A DNA stretch of 64,000 bases from Symbiodinium sp. CCMP2592 (GCA_905221615.1 CAJNDT010003458.1:558001-622000), one strand, 5' to 3'; positions 11,245 through 21,983 are shown, counted from the first letter of the stretch. Numbers and translations are program-made. The notes: generated by a model not told the origin, from the sequence alone.

Positions 11245-11329
11245 ATCCGCTAGTATAGTGAGCTACTCACAAGCCATATGTGGGTATTTGAGCCTGCAAA
11301 AAGGGTAGGTTTCCTGATCTCGGGCTTCC

Positions 11330-11360
11330 GGTTTAGGGTTTAGGGTTTAGGGTTTAGGGA
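11330..11360 (+). repeat. Short perfect TTTAGGG array
   Basis: Four consecutive TTTAGGG heptamers at an interstitial position. Confidence 0.9.
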
Positions 11361-12239
11361 TCCCGCAACTCCCACGCATCGCGGAAGCTTTTGGGGATTT
11401 GCAGCCGTGTGGGGTGTCAGGACGAGCGGCAAAGGTCGCGGCGGAAAGGGCCACAGCAAGAACCGACAGGAGAAATGCTTGCACGGTGCTTGGGTTACCC
11501 TAAACCCTAAACCCTTTCGCAAGTTCTGGTGCCCACTCGAATGTCTACCTGGAGCCTAACCGCTTCTGTAAAGTGTCCGTTGCTTCAGAGGTTAGGCTTT
11601 CAGGTGTAGGAGGGGCTCTGTGAGGTAGTAGCGATCGAGCAAGAGACGCCAGCTGTACATCTCAGAAGCACTCCTTGAAATATTTTTCCCATGGACGCAT
11701 CCCTCAATGAGGAATCTTTCAGTCTTTGGTACTCCCTATTCGTTTTGTTGGGTGCGCACCGACTTGTGTAGTTAGGAGTCATATGAACAGGTAGATACCG
11801 TAAATTTTGGGCAGGGTATGACCCTCTAGGTAGCGTGTGGTGGACCTGTGCGGCATCGGACCCAGCAGGAGGGCTGGAGGCAGCCCAGTGCTCCTTCCGC
11901 TGGCGAACGCCGCAACCGACAGCTGGCTGCAAAGATGCCCTAAGCCCTAAAACCCTAAACCCCAAGCAGCCCCGAAGCTCAGTAACCCTAATTTATAAAG
12001 CCTGAGCCGGAACCCCTGCCATTGAGGCACCACAAACGGCCTAGATGGGTCTCTAGAGTCTATCGTTGGGGGTTTAGGTTTTAGTCTGTTTATGGTTTGT
12101 AGTGTTTGCTTTTAGAAATTCGAGTTCGGTCATTGACAGCTTTAAGATTTAGGGTGTGGGGTTCAGAGCTTGCGGTGTGAGGGCTTGGGGATTTGGCCTA
12201 AAGCTAGATAAGCGAATATCATGAAGTGAAGAAGAACGC
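11361..12239. other. No recognised gene; scattered heptamers
   Basis: CCCTAAACCC lies at about 11497-11515 and 11938-11965. Frames on the minus strand (11600-11965) are open but unrecognised. Confidence 0.4.
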
Positions 12240-12312
12240 ACACAGACACATACATATATCTATATATATATATATGTATATATGTACATATATTGTATAT
12301 ATGTATGTATAG
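12240..12312. repeat. TA/CATA microsatellite
   Basis: Runs of ACATA, TATATA and TATGTA, partly palindromic. Confidence 0.9.
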
Positions 12313-12543
12313 CAGTCCTTTCAGGCGCGCAAAGAAGCAGGGAGTCTTTTCAATCCTTGTGGCTTCCCGGAAACTCCAGCACTCTTTAAACCTGTCCCAA
12401 AATTGTACTTACTTGGATTCCACAAAATAAACTTGCACATGTTTGCTTCCACTACCCCGCTGCAAGAAAGCAGCGTGATCAAATCCCCGGCGGACCCTAC
12501 TGAGCCCACGTTTACAGCCGGTCTGGCAGCGCCAAGCTCATGT

Positions 12544-12652
12544 GGCAGTTTCCGAAAACAGGGGACCCTTATAATTAATGTAGTACCCCAAATAGTAGGA
12601 TCCTTATTATAGGGACCCCAAAATAAGGTACCCCTAATTTTCGGAAACTCCC
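12544..12652. mobile_element. Family E inverted-repeat element, target duplication ATGT
   Basis: The ends GGCAGTTTCCGAAAA and TTTTCGGAAACTCCC are inverted repeats. ATGT flanks both sides (12540-12543 and 12653-12656). The internal ACCCCAAATAGTAGGATCC core is shared with other E copies. Confidence 0.9.
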
Positions 12653-12656
12653 ATGT

Positions 12657-13429
12657 ACATTGCAGTTTGAGTTTGGGTTCGAGACCCCAAACCCTAAAGC
12701 CTGAACCCTACAAAGCTTGAATCCCAAACTCGGAGAGAGCGCTTTCAAGCGTCCTGAAAGTATCGCTTATACTAGCTGTATGAACCCTTATATTAATACT
12801 ATGCCACGATTTCTGGCTATCCAAGGTTGGAACCGGCCCCGGCATGGGTGACCTGGCCGACTTAGATATTCCGGGTCTATAGGGACTTGGGGTAAAGTGT
12901 CGAACATTGCTTAGCATATAGGGAGTTGGGCTTTAGAGTTTAGGGCCTAGGGCTCGTATTGTTCAAGCCCCTCCGGCAAAGGCTTAGGTGCAAACCCTAA
13001 GCCTTAAGCCATTGGATACACCTGCAATGTCATCACACCTGCAACTGCTTGCTGTGAGTATCGGCTGCAGCCAGGAGGTTGCCGAAATATCACGCCAACA
13101 CCTTTTGAATTGAAGCCGCTACTTTACAACCACAAGACCCCCCGTTCTTTAGACGGTTGCGGGCCCTCTTGCACCACTCGAACCCTGATTCCCGATTTTA
13201 CGGAATCGGCTCATCAGTTCGCTTCTTTCCTGACCCATATGGCAAGGTGTAACCCAGAGGCAGTGGGAGCAACTTCGAACCCCCCCCACACCCAAGACTC
13301 CAGTAGAGAGTAGAACTCTCTTCATTCAGTCTTCGCACCTCAGATGGTCAGGTGAGTCGGCCAATCTCGGAAAGGCGGAAGTTCCTGGCTGCGCCCTTGC
13401 TCTTGTCATTGCAGGCGCGCAAGACGAAG
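12657..13429. other. No recognised gene
   Basis: Weak CCCTAAA and TTTAGGG words occur, plus short open frames on both strands (12708-12917 minus, 13110-13313 plus) without recognisable domains. Confidence 0.35.
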
Positions 13430-13645
13430 AATGGTCAGCAGTGCCCGTAGTCGTCGTAGTAGTAGCACAGTGGTAGTAGTGGTGATGGTAGGAGCAGCAG
13501 TATCAGGAGCAGCAGCGGCAGCGGTGTCAGCAGTAAGTAGTTGCGGCCGTAGCAGGAGGAAGAAGATTGGGAAAGCAGGAGTGGCGAGAGGAGGGAGGAG
13601 GAGGACGAGCGGACGAAGAGGAGGAAGAAGAAAAGAACGAGGGAG
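13430..13645. repeat. Trinucleotide-rich tract (GTA, GCA, GGA)
   Basis: Runs of GTAGTCGTC, AGCAGC and AGGAGGAAG give opposing low-complexity frames on both strands (R-, S- or L-rich). I treat it as simple-sequence DNA rather than a gene. Confidence 0.75.
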
Positions 13646-13873
13646 GAGGGTAGATGCCAGGATGGGCTGCACGAATGTTTTTACATTTAGTGGAAGTCCG
13701 ATGCGGAAGGGTCGGCATCTGAATGGTGACGACGCGGATGGTAACCTGAAGATAGGACCATGGTGAAGGCACGGGCGATGAGGATGACCAAGATGAGACG
13801 ATGGACATGATGATGACCGTGAAGATCGCGAGGGCGATGGTGATGGTCAACACGGTGAGCAACTGGAATAATC

Positions 13874-13960
13874 GTTTCCCCCTAATATTACAACGCTCCC
13901 CCCCCCCTCCCCTAATATAAAAACTGGATTCCGGAGGTTTAATTTTTATATTAGGGGGGG
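13874..13960. mobile_element. Family Z inverted-repeat element
   Basis: CCCCTAATATAAAAA on the left and TTTTTATATTAGGGGGGG on the right form inverted arms around a short core. Another right-type arm (TTTTTATATTAGGGGGGG) lies at about 14345-14363, so a larger composite 13874-14380 is possible. Confidence 0.6.
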
Positions 13961-14029
13961 TTTCGGGTCCTGCGGGTATGAGTCGGAGTGACAGCAATTA
14001 ATTAGTAATGAGGCAGCCAGACAGCCTTA

Positions 14030-14240
14030 AACCTCGAGCCCCAAACCCTAAAAGCCTGAGCCCTAAACTTTAAGCCTTAAAGCCCTGAGCCCTAAAGCTT
14101 TAGCCCTGAGCCCTAAACCCTTAAACCCTAAAGCTCTCGTGTCTCTTTAGTACTGCTGTAATTAATCTTTGCCTCTATAATTAAAGCCCTGAGCCCTAAA
14201 CCCTTAAACCCTAAAGCTCTGGTGTCTTTAGTATTACGGT
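14030..14240. repeat. Degenerate CCCTAAA block with an 83-bp direct duplication
   Basis: GCCCTGAGCCCTAAACCC starts at 14103 and again at 14186, followed in both by TTAAACCCTAAAGCTCT and a TCTTTAGTA tail. Unique sequence was copied with the heptamers, so this is a segmental duplication and not simple slippage. Confidence 0.8.
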
Positions 14241-14465
14241 AGTCTTCCTTCAATTAAAACACATACAGATCTGCCACCCCACCTAATGTTGCCCCCTTTA
14301 AATTGAATGCGGGGCCCGAGCCCGCGAAATTCCGGGGGCCGGCAGTTTTTTATATTAGGGGGGGATTGATTGTTAGGGGGAAGCGATTAAAGATGTGAAT
14401 TGTGTAATGTGAGAATAACATTGATTTCTAGCAGTATGCTGGTAATAGTAACGTAGTCGCAATAG

Positions 14466-14960
14466 TCATGGTAGTCTTAGTTGCTTAGCAACAATGATAG
14501 TAGCAGGCAGTGATGACAATGAAAGTAAGTAGTTATCTAGATGGGACCATGACGGGGATGGTGTTGCCATGCTAAGGGTTACAGCTACCATGACGCCGAC
14601 AACAGAAGGCAAACATCGGCGTTCCTTTAAGGACGAGCCTGACCAGCAACTATAGTAAGCAGGCTCAACGCCAACAAGGAGATTTTTACGCCACTGCTGC
14701 TGCTGTTGCTGCTTTAGCGGCTGGCGCCGGTATGGTGCTGGTGCTGCCCCTGCTGCTACTGCTGGTGTTGTTGCTGGTGCTGTGCTGTTGCTGATGCTGT
14801 TGCCGGCGCCGGTGCCGGTGCCGGTGCCTCGGCGGCAGTTGTGATTATGGCAATGCTTCCGTTGCGGTGATATCGGCCAGGACCACGACGATGCTGTGGC
14901 GTCAGCAAGGACAAAGATAAAGATAGCAAGCCATGTTACAACTAAACGGAAAGACGGCAC
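14466..14960 (-). CDS. Hypothetical ORF with signal-peptide-like start and low-complexity middle
   Basis: This is a 164-codon frame with no recognised family. Residues 1-25 (MPSFRLVVTWLAIFIFVLAD) resemble a signal peptide or anchor: a basic start, a hydrophobic run and small residues after it. Residues about 45-75 are G/T and A/P rich, from GGC/GCC-type trinucleotides. A Q6 tract follows, from (CAG)n read on this strand. The second half is S-, L- and P-rich without motifs. Part of the frame is created by trinucleotide repeats that are open in other frames too, which weakens the call. No exon partner or operon-like neighbour is visible. Confidence 0.25.
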   Translation of the reverse strand: MPSFRLVVTWLAIFIFVLADATASSWSWPISPQRKHCHNHNCRRGTGTGTGAGNSISNSTAPATTPAVAAGAAPAPYRRQPLKQQQQQQWRKNLLVGVEPAYYSCWSGSSLKERRCLPSVVGVMVAVTLSMATPSPSWSHLDNYLLSLSSLPATIIVAKQLRLP

Positions 14961-14975
14961 GGGGCGCGTGCAGAG

Positions 14976-15229
14976 TTAAACCAATCGAATCCCATACAGC
15001 AGGAGGTGATTCTTAGCTTCGCTGGTTCTCGCAGAGATTCGATGCAGAAAAGTTGCCTGCTGTTTTTCGACCTGTGTGACCCGAACACGACGTGGCCATG
15101 GCTCTGTCACATCCATGTCCTTGCTGGACTTCCGTTTCCTCCATCGGAGGTCGGTCGAACGAAGCTTTCGGCGTGGCTGCAAGCTCGCCCATGAAGGCCA
15201 TTGAAGGCCCCCTAGACCCTAAACCCACA
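14976..15229. CDS. Coding-like island, strand undecided
   Basis: Three overlapping frames are open: 15006-15194 on plus, and 14976-15182 and 15013-15237 on minus. Base composition is exon-like. An acceptor-like CTCGCAG lies at about 15028-15034 on plus. I cannot decide the strand or name a family. Confidence 0.25.
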
Positions 15230-15326
15230 GGCTCCATGTACCTTTAGAGTAGATACTTACGCCTTACAGGGGTCCCCATATAGGTACTTTAAGGCCTAAG
15301 TATCTACAACAAAGGTACATGGAGTC
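15230..15326. mobile_element. Family L inverted-repeat element
   Basis: CTCCATGTACCTTTAGAGTAG and its inverted partner (CTACAACAAAGGTACATGGAG) close the element. Inner arms AGATACTTA and TAAGTATCT extend the stem. Only one copy was seen. Confidence 0.75.
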
Positions 15327-15594
15327 CTTGGGAAACCCTAAACAGTAAGATGTCCTGGGGCCTTGGATGGTGTTTCGGAATTCAGAGGTTGGCTTCGATC
15401 TTGGCTTTGCTTACGGTGGCACGTGACTGCATAGATATTTGTTGAGATACTCGGTAGACTTTAAGCCCTAAACCCCTAACTCGTATCAGAGCCCTTGCAA
15501 GCCCACAGAAGAAGCCCGAAGAGAAAGACTTTTGGACCTCTGCATGTAAGATTGGACCTAGGACTTTGAACATGTAGTACCAGTCTGGCCATAT

Positions 15595-15641
15595 GGGTGG
15601 TTGTCAAGATTATGGCCCCTTTTGGGGTTTGACAACCACCC
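15595..15641. mobile_element. Family F element, short internal deletion derivative
   Basis: GGGTGGTTGTCAAGATTATG and TTTGACAACCACCC are inverted ends only 47 bp apart, compared with about 101-207 bp in other copies. The flanks are ATAT and ATGT. Confidence 0.8.
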
Positions 15642-16033
15642 ATGTAGAGTCCCCAAGTAGTTATCTTCTCCGTGCCGTCCAGGCTCTCTACAGTCTACTA
15701 GATCGACTCCCGACAAACCTTGGGAAAGCCTCATTCATCAGCGTATATGAGCATGTTATGGGGCTTCAGGGTTTCAGCGGGTGTGCGCAGCGTTTTTTTG
15801 TACTGCTGAAATGGGGGCCATTGGAAGTATTGTGCGGACAGGTTTTAGGGAACCCGGGTCCAGCCAGCGAGAACTCTCGACCTACACTTACCCTCTCTAC
15901 GCCTTTGGCATCTTCAGCAAGCAGGGTGCAGATTTAGTTTTTACGAGGTCGCCTCCACGATGCTGCCGACCAAAGTGTGAGTGAGCTCTCCCTCCCTGCG
16001 CTTGGTCATTGTGCATGCATGTCTCGGAGTCCT

Positions 16034-16127
16034 CAAAAGGTGGGATGAAGGCAAGTAGGATTAAGGATCCCATTACATTGTAAGGACTCTTCCCACCTAC
16101 AAGTAGCTTCATCCCGCGCGCCCTTTG
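16034..16127. mobile_element. Single-copy inverted-repeat element
   Basis: The arm CAAAAGGTGGGATGAAGG is matched by CTTCATCCCGCGCGCCCTTTG, with inner arms GCAAGTAGG and CCTACAAGTAG. No other copy was seen in the window. Confidence 0.65.
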
Positions 16128-16560
16128 AAAGTCAGGTCCCTGCGAGCTGACCTGAGGGTCCAAGTGGCTGCGAAGCATCTTTGTGTTCATCTCGATGTAG
16201 TCGCGGCATATCGACGGTTGACGCCTCAAGAATTACCAGTGCTGCTCCTGTGCCTCCTTGTTATGAGTATGACTATGCGAAATCATACCCCAGAACCCTG
16301 TGCTAATTGCTAATCTGTTAAGACCCCCCATAGTAGGTGTCACTGTATGTGGCCATTCAAAACATTTGGATCCTGAGAGCTTGCCCTCGGCGGCATCTGC
16401 TCCTTTCTGGAGTCAGTCGCGGGACATCGATGTGACGCTGACACTGGAAAAGGGGTCTATAAGGGGTACTATATGGGCTACTATAAGCGTTTAGGGTTTA
16501 TAGGGTTCCTTAAAAGGTGTCTATAAGGGCTACCATAAAAAGATCTATAAGGGTACTATA

Positions 16561-16600
16561 ATATAGGGGCCTTCGTGATTAGAATAGGGTTTTGGGGGCC
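16561..16600 (+). mobile_element. Family K terminus
   Basis: GGGGCCTTCGTGATTAGAAT followed by AGGGTTTTGGGGG matches the K end seen elsewhere as CCAAAACCCTGTTCTAAT plus AAGGCCCC on the other strand. Confidence 0.55.
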
Positions 16601-16642
16601 ACTAGACCTTAATTATAAAACGGAGCCCCGAATAAGGTAACT

Positions 16643-16744
16643 AGGACCTAGAGCCCTCATTCTTCCTTTTTGGGTTCAAGTTCCATTGTAAGCCCCTTTA
16701 AACCAAAACGGGCACCCTCTTTATTCCTAGGTTACTCTTGGGTC
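16643..16744 (+). mobile_element. Family I element ending next to an exon candidate
   Basis: It has the family core (CCCCTTTAAACCAAAACGGG) and ends GGTTACTCTTGGGTC. The start (GGACCTAGAGCCC) has lost a few bases. The TCGAG at its right edge could serve as an acceptor for the island at 16748. Confidence 0.85.
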
Positions 16745-16747
16745 GAG

Positions 16748-16798
16748 CTGGGTACATTGCTCGTGAGACATGTGCTGACGAAATGCTCAAACAACTCG
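16748..16798 (+). CDS. Candidate internal exon, function unknown
   Basis: A phase-2 frame reads GYIARETCADEMLKQL between GTCGAG at the family I edge and GTAAACTG. Composition is coding-like and an amphipathic helix is plausible. No family assigned. Confidence 0.3.
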
Positions 16799-17401
16799 GT
16801 AAACTGTGTCTGGCAATTATGGGGGAGCGAGCAGTTCACCCTAAACCCTGTAATATGGAGGCCTGATCATCTCAAGATCCCACAAAAACCGTGTTCTAAT
16901 TCTTGACGCTCCTTATGTTCTACAAAACCGTGAAGTTTGAAAACCTCGCAAAGGATTAAGGCCTCGATTCAGAAAACTACGCATCTTACGTGGGTGTCCT
17001 CATAAGAACCCTTCGAAGCCTCCTATAACCTAGACCCCTGATTAACGACCCCTCTCAGGGATTAGAATGGTATCCTCAGTTAAAGGGCTCAAAAGAAATG
17101 GGAATTTGCGGAGTATGCTAGGGATCCTAATTTTCAAGCCTGAGAGACAGCGGAGTTCGAGGGATTCTACTGGGGACCCTTAATATTAAGGCCTTTGAAG
17201 TGCAGCAAAGGGGATGTATTGAACAGGGGTCCACCTTATCCGAAGAAACCCTAAGCCTTAAACTCTACCTGTCGATCCAGAAACCTGCCGATTTTGGGTC
17301 ATTTCGGGGTCATGCCTTACAAGAAAGGGGCCATGACTGCCATGACCTACCATGTTTTGGGTTTGGGGATACAGGTAAACCCATCCTCAAATCAACCCCA
17401 G

Positions 17402-17468
17402 AGTCGCCACCTCGCTCGCCAAGGCCGAAATCGGAGCCAAAGAAGGGCCGCCAAAGAAGAAAGCCAAG
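17402..17468 (+). CDS. Candidate internal exon with a basic C-terminal patch
   Basis: It is preceded by CCCCAG and followed by GTTTGG. The phase-1 frame reads VATSLAKAEIGAKEGPPKKK and then AK. The PPKKKAK patch resembles a nuclear localisation signal. The protein is unknown. The overlapping plus frame (PESPPRSP) is also open, so the phase is uncertain. Confidence 0.3.
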
Positions 17469-17719
17469 GTTTGGGGGATTCAGGGATCTACTATGGGGGC
17501 CTGAAAAAATGGAAGAGGGTTTTGGGGCCCATTATACTATTATGATTACACCGCCCAAAATAGTATAGGTAATTACTAAGGCCACTGTATTAGGCTTTAG
17601 GATTTTAGGTTCCCGGCTGGGGTCTGTAGAGAACCCTAAACCCCTGTACCTCCACAGACCGGTGAGAAAGAACCACTGGACCGCCCTGACCCCGAAACCC
17701 CTAAATCCATAACCCCCTA

Positions 17720-17851
17720 CTTGGAGGGTCGGGGGACTTAGTAAGTAGGTAGTAAGTAGACTTATAAGTACCCTAAAAGGGACCCTAATTGGGGTTATGG
17801 TACTTATAAGTCCCTAAAATAACCAGTTACTAAGTCCCCCGACCCTCCATG
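17720..17851. mobile_element. Family G inverted-repeat element
   Basis: CTTGGAGGGTCGGGGGACTT at the left is matched by AAGTCCCCCGACCCTCCA plus TG at the right, inside TA flanks. Secondary arms (AGACTTATAAGTACC against GGTACTTATAAGTCC) make a long hairpin. Confidence 0.9.
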
Positions 17852-17869
17852 TACCCTAAACCAGCCGTC

Positions 17870-18130
17870 ACAAAGCCCTAAACTTCTTCCTAAACCCGAA
17901 ACTCTGAAATCCTGATCCCTAAACCCTAATCGCTATAACCCTAGATCCCTGAACCCCAGAGCCTAAAGGCCCCTAGTTTTGACTGTAAGTCCCTAGAACC
18001 CAGACCCAGCCTGCGCCCCAAACCCTTGCTAAAGGGGCTCGGAGTTCACGATTTTGGATGTTAGAGTTTAGGGCGTTTGGGGTTTGTGGTTGAGGTTTCA
18101 TGATGGTTTAGGGTTTAGGGCTGAGTATCT
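17870..18130. repeat. Degenerate telomere-like block switching orientation
   Basis: CCCTAAA-type words dominate to about 17950 and TTTAGGG-type words from about 18060 on. Confidence 0.65.
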
Positions 18131-18267
18131 TAGGGGAGCTTAGTGGGGTTTACTGACCCTCCCACATCCTACTCCAAGTCATCATTGAGGCCGCTATAGT
18201 ACACCCCAAATAATTTAGACCCCCTAACCCCCAAACCACAAGACAAAGCGCGTTCGATTCAATGCAG

Positions 18268-18322
18268 GAGAAGAAGTTGAAGCGTGCGCGTTCGAAGCAG
18301 GCCTGCCCCTGCTTCTCTTCCG
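18268..18322 (+). CDS. Candidate internal exon, basic/cysteine peptide
   Basis: It is preceded by CAATGCAG and followed by GTTTAGGG, so the donor would be the first bases of a telomere-like run. The phase-0 frame reads EKKLKRARSKQACPCFSS. No family assigned. Together with 20428 and 20940 on the same strand it could form one gene with introns of 0.5-2 kb. Confidence 0.35.
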
Positions 18323-18475
18323 GTTTAGGGTTTTGGAGTTTGGTGGGCGTTAGGATTTAGGAGTGTTTAGGGTTTTGGGGCTTAGGGCCTAGGGCTTCTT
18401 GGGGTTTAGGATTTTGTGGTTGTGGGGTGAAGGGTTTGGGGTTTTGGGGGTTTTAGGGCTTTGGTGATGTATTTC
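18323..18475 (+). repeat. Degenerate TTTAGGG block directly after an exon candidate
   Basis: Starts GTTTAGGGTTTTGG at the putative donor and continues with TTTAGG, TTTTGGGG and similar words. Confidence 0.7.
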
Positions 18476-18776
18476 GGCCAGCATCTTCACACTTCCCTTT
18501 TAGAGGCGACGACCCTGGACCGTAGACCATGAAGACCTAGACATACACCTTGAAGCCCTGAAGCCTAAAAACCTATGGGTAGCGATTCTCCAACTTAATG
18601 TCCCCTTGTATTTAGTGTCTTTTTTAATAAGGGTGCCGTGCTGTTACCCTAAACCCTAAACCCTGTTTTGAGGGGCCTAAGAGGGGACCCTAACTTAGAG
18701 AACTACCCAGAAAGCGGAGGCTCACAGTGGACTAAAGCAGCCCTTTCTTGTCCGAATGTTGCTGGGTCATGTTTGT

Positions 18777-18880
18777 CTAACCATTGATATTTTCAGGAGC
18801 TAAGGAGCCAAAGATGATGATAATCTCTATATTTAATTAAGGAGCTAAAGAGCCAAGGAAGCCCTACAACCAGTGGTGAG
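18777..18880. mobile_element. Family W element
   Basis: Starts CTAACCATTGATATT and ends near CAACCAGTGGTGAG. The shared interior has GGAGCTAAGGAGCCAAAGATG. Copies at 41738 and 51220 (the latter inverted) define the family. The terminal repeat is short (CTAACCA). Confidence 0.75.
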
Positions 18881-18950
18881 TTGTTTGTGCTTTTCGGATT
18901 TTCAGACTCAGACTTACCGTGAAGTGAGGGCGTCGTGGCTAGCCGGATGT

Positions 18951-19010
18951 CCCAGAGATTCCCAACGCCCTCAATTAAGGAATATATACCGTAAGTTCTA
19001 CTAGGGATAT
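18951..19010. mobile_element. Family A left half, truncated
   Basis: CCCAGAGATTCCCAACGCCC followed by TCAATTAAGGAATAT matches the left arm of family A. No right arm follows. Confidence 0.6.
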
Positions 19011-19673
19011 CTATTCAAGCAGGATCCAACATTCAAGGATATTGAACGCAACAACACAAAAATCATCCCTCTAAATCCTTGATGCAACCTTCCTATGAAA
19101 CCTCCTAAATTCGGCTTGAGTCTCGGGGGCCAGCATGTTATTTTTGTCGAGATTAGTGATCTTGGTTCGAGAGGGTAGGGCACAAGGGTTGAAGGCTTTA
19201 GGGATCAGATTTTCCAGACATGAGATCTGAAGCTACAATAAGACCCAGTCTGCGGGGTTTAGGGATTCGATTTTCAGGTTCAGGGTTTCGGGCTTGGGTT
19301 CAGAATATTAGGGTGTTTGAGCGCCTGCGATGTGCAAGGCTTTGTACGGACCGGTTTTTGGAAGGGCCCCAGGGCATCGCCCTACGGGGTGTACGGAGGC
19401 TTTGTAGTGTTTCACAAAGGGATTAAAGAGGTCGTGTAGGGGTTTGTATAAAGGTTCGAGATGTGAAGCTCCCTATCCCTTTGTTACCAGAGGCGTGCAA
19501 CTAACCCAAAACAGGAACCCGCAACAAGCGATAAAGCAAACCGGAGCCCTTTGTGGGGGACTATCTTAACCTCCAACAGGCACACCTTACTGGAGGATCC
19601 CTTCTGCAGTTGACGAACTCTTTCTTTGGTTTAGGGTTGTTGGTGGAGCCCCTGGGTTCATCTTTGTTTGGTT

Positions 19674-19782
19674 CCCAGAGACTCCAATATCCCTCAATTA
19701 AGGAATATGCCTTACAGTATAGTAGGATCCCTTATATGATTTAGGGTATATTCCTTATTTAAGGCATATTGGAGTCTCCGGG
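19674..19782. mobile_element. Family A inverted-repeat element
   Basis: CCCAGAGACTCCAATATCCC and ATATTGGAGTCTCCGGG are terminal arms. Inner arms carry AATTAAGGAATAT and ATATTCCTTATTTAA. TT lies on both sides. Confidence 0.9.
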
Positions 19783-20427
19783 TTTTTTGGCAAGCTGACA
19801 GGAGTTTGGGTTCAGGATCCAGGGTGTTTTGGGTTTGGTGTTTAGGGTTTAGGGCTGAATGAACCCAGGGCTCTTGTATCCTTTACCCTGAACCCTGCTA
19901 GAAGCTGACATGGGTCTCCTCCTACGAGCTGTGACCGCCCGAAGATCCCAAACTCTCCTCTTAAAGGTCTTAGGGCTTAGAGGTCAGGGTTTTTGTGTTT
20001 TGGCCAAGCTTCCGAGCCTCTGCTGCAGGATGGTGGGTTGGGTAACCTGCAGCCGGGGACTGAGCCTTGAACCAGGGGCTCAAGCTTGAAGAGTTTTTGA
20101 ACCTTTGCGCCTCGGGTCGTTCATAAGACATAATTGTCAACGTGCATGCTCTAGGTGTTGACCAAAATTCGCGTTGCAGGGTTGTGATAGCTGAGCGGTT
20201 ATCATTTAGTTTAACTTTAATTGATCCTACGTGGCTTGTGAAACCCTGCCAAAAAAACTCCTGGAAGGTTGGATTTCATTGGGGACTTCAGCAAGTCGCT
20301 GTAAGTTTCCATTGTGTTCACGGGCCGAAGGTTTAGGGGGCACGAACCCTTGAAATCCCATGCTGGGACGATCCTAAACGTTCTTTGAAGGAGGCTTTAC
20401 AAGCAGATCCCTGTGAGAAGTTTCCAG

Positions 20428-20483
20428 GACGTGCAAGAGCTCATGGAGAATGGGAAGCCGAAAGAGAAGTTGCGAGGGTCGCT
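20428..20483 (+). CDS. Candidate internal exon, function unknown
   Basis: Good borders are visible: the acceptor AAGTTTCCAG and the donor GTAAGGA. The frame reads DVQELMENGKPKEKLRGS, hydrophilic and helix-like. The phase after it is 2, and the terminal candidate at 20940 begins with two bases before a codon, so the two would need another exon or a different junction between them. No family recognised. Confidence 0.4.
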
Positions 20484-20624
20484 GTAAGGAATGCTTTCTG
20501 ACATTGGCACCCGATGCAAATTATATGAAAAACACTTTCTTAAGAGAACAGTTTCAACGCCTCGGCGGACCTCTTCTCTCAGAGACATCGGGACCTCCAC
20601 AAAGGCTTGTCATGCAGTTTAACT

Positions 20625-20716
20625 ACCCTAAGGCCCCAAAGTAGTTCCTTTTTGGGGTTCGTATATAGAATCCTATAAGGTAATCCCCAAAAAGGAACTA
20701 CTTTGGGGCCTTTGGG
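20625..20716. mobile_element. Family B inverted-repeat element, target TA
   Basis: CCCTAAGGCCCCAAAGTAGT and ACTACTTTGGGGCCTTTGGG are terminal arms, with TA on both sides. The stem continues through TCCTTTTTGGGG and CCCCAAAAAGGA, leaving a core of about 30 bases. Confidence 0.95.
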
Positions 20717-20939
20717 TAGGCTCTAGACATTGAAGGTCTGGTGATGTTTAGGCTCGTCAAAGGAGATTCGGGTTCGGTGTTGTCGTTCTTTTTGCTCTGT
20801 TGGTCCGGATTGCCCCTGTGATATGTGACGGGCAGTTGTTGAGATCGTACCAGGACCCTCCGAATCCAAAAAGCAGCTTCTCAACCGGACTTGAAGCCCC
20901 TTTTAGCTTTTGATTCTATGCTCTATGATCAGAACCCAG

Positions 20940-20998
20940 AACGCGAAGCCTCGCTCCTCAAGCAGGAACTCGAGGCGGCCCGTGCGAAGGCACTTTGA
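20940..20998 (+). CDS. Candidate terminal exon with stop
   Basis: After the acceptor AACCCAG the frame reads REASLLKQELEAARAKAL and ends at TGA. The heptad-like spacing of Leu and Ala suggests a short coiled coil at a protein C-terminus. It could close the gene suggested by 18268 and 20428, but the family is unknown. Confidence 0.35.
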
Positions 20999-21313
20999 CG
21001 CATGTCATGTTCATAATCCGCCACTCCAGTGCCAATGCCCCTAGACACTGCACGCCCGAAACACTGAAACGCAAAGCTCAAACCCAGCCCAGCCATGCAA
21101 CCCCCTGGGAAAGACAAGACCACCGGAAACCTCAAATCCTAAACTCGAAACTCAAAACGAGAAGCGGCTGCAGCGAGGTCTGCTTATGACGAGTCTTCCG
21201 GCGGTTCAGCGGAGGTGCGAAAGAGTTCCAAGATCTCCGGAAAGCCAGTCCCAGTACCAAAAGCCGGAAGCGAAGGCAAAAACAAGTGCAGAAACCTTTA
21301 CTGTTGCTCTGCT

Positions 21314-21380
21314 AGGACTAAGCCCCTTTGAACCAAAAAAGGCACCCTTTTTGTTTCCAGGTTAGGTTACTCTTGGGTCT
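21314..21380 (+). mobile_element. Family I element, internal deletion
   Basis: CTAGGACTAAGCCCCTTTG joins the start directly to the right half and removes about 40 bases. The end GGTTACTCTTGGGTCT is intact and is followed 10 bases later by CGCAG. Confidence 0.75.
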
Positions 21381-21588
21381 CTTCAATCGCAGGGTTCGAA
21401 GTTTGAGTGGCAAAGGCACATGTTCTTCTAATCGGCGACTTCACCGATGATTGTGACCAACTCTGGTTCATTCATTCCGTCCTCATCTTGAGTTATCTAT
21501 CTCTATGTGCCCCAGTTCCTACCTGGAGTGTGTTTGCGCTGGGGGCGATCATAACTTTTCGGCCGAAGGAGATGCGCGGGGGTAATAA

Positions 21589-21698
21589 CCCAGAGGGTCC
21601 ATATACACTACTATTATGGAATTAGGTCCCCAAAAACATGGCGGCGATGGTCTTTCAGGGCCTAATTCCACAATAGTAGTGTATATGGACCCTCTGGG
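21589..21698. mobile_element. Family R inverted-repeat element, target TAA
   Basis: CCCAGAGGGTCCATATACAC and its inverted partner ending GGACCCTCTGGG are nearly perfect. TAA precedes (21586-21588) and follows (21699-21701). Confidence 0.95.
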
Positions 21699-21740
21699 TA
21701 AGAAGAATCTGGACCCGGGCCCAGAGCCCTGGCCTCACGT

Positions 21741-21947
21741 GTGGCGGTCATCAAAATTATGGTCCCTTTTTGGGGACCTAATACTACAGTCTCCTTCGGA
21801 ATTATCTTTATTTTTGTTCGTGTAAAACCCCAGAGAATAAAAACAATATTATTTTGATGATGCTTCTAAAGGCGGTATAGAATATAGTGTGGCACCTAGT
21901 ATTTAGGGTACCCCCAAAAAGGGACCATAATTTTGACAACCACCCCG
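21741..21947. mobile_element. Family F element, long version, target ACGT
   Basis: GTGGCGGTCATCAAAATTAT pairs with ATAATTTTGACAACCACC. ACGT lies on both sides (21737-21740 and 21948-21951). At 207 bp it is the longest F copy. Its interior is AT-rich and non-coding. Confidence 0.85.
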
Positions 21948-21983
21948 ACGTGCACCCAGCAATGTGCCTGCGAAGGGAGGGTT

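Noticed and set aside
13406-13997. Leu/Pro-, Ser- and Arg-rich ORFs on both strands
   Set aside because: They arise from GTA, GCA and GGA trinucleotide tracts that are open in most frames.
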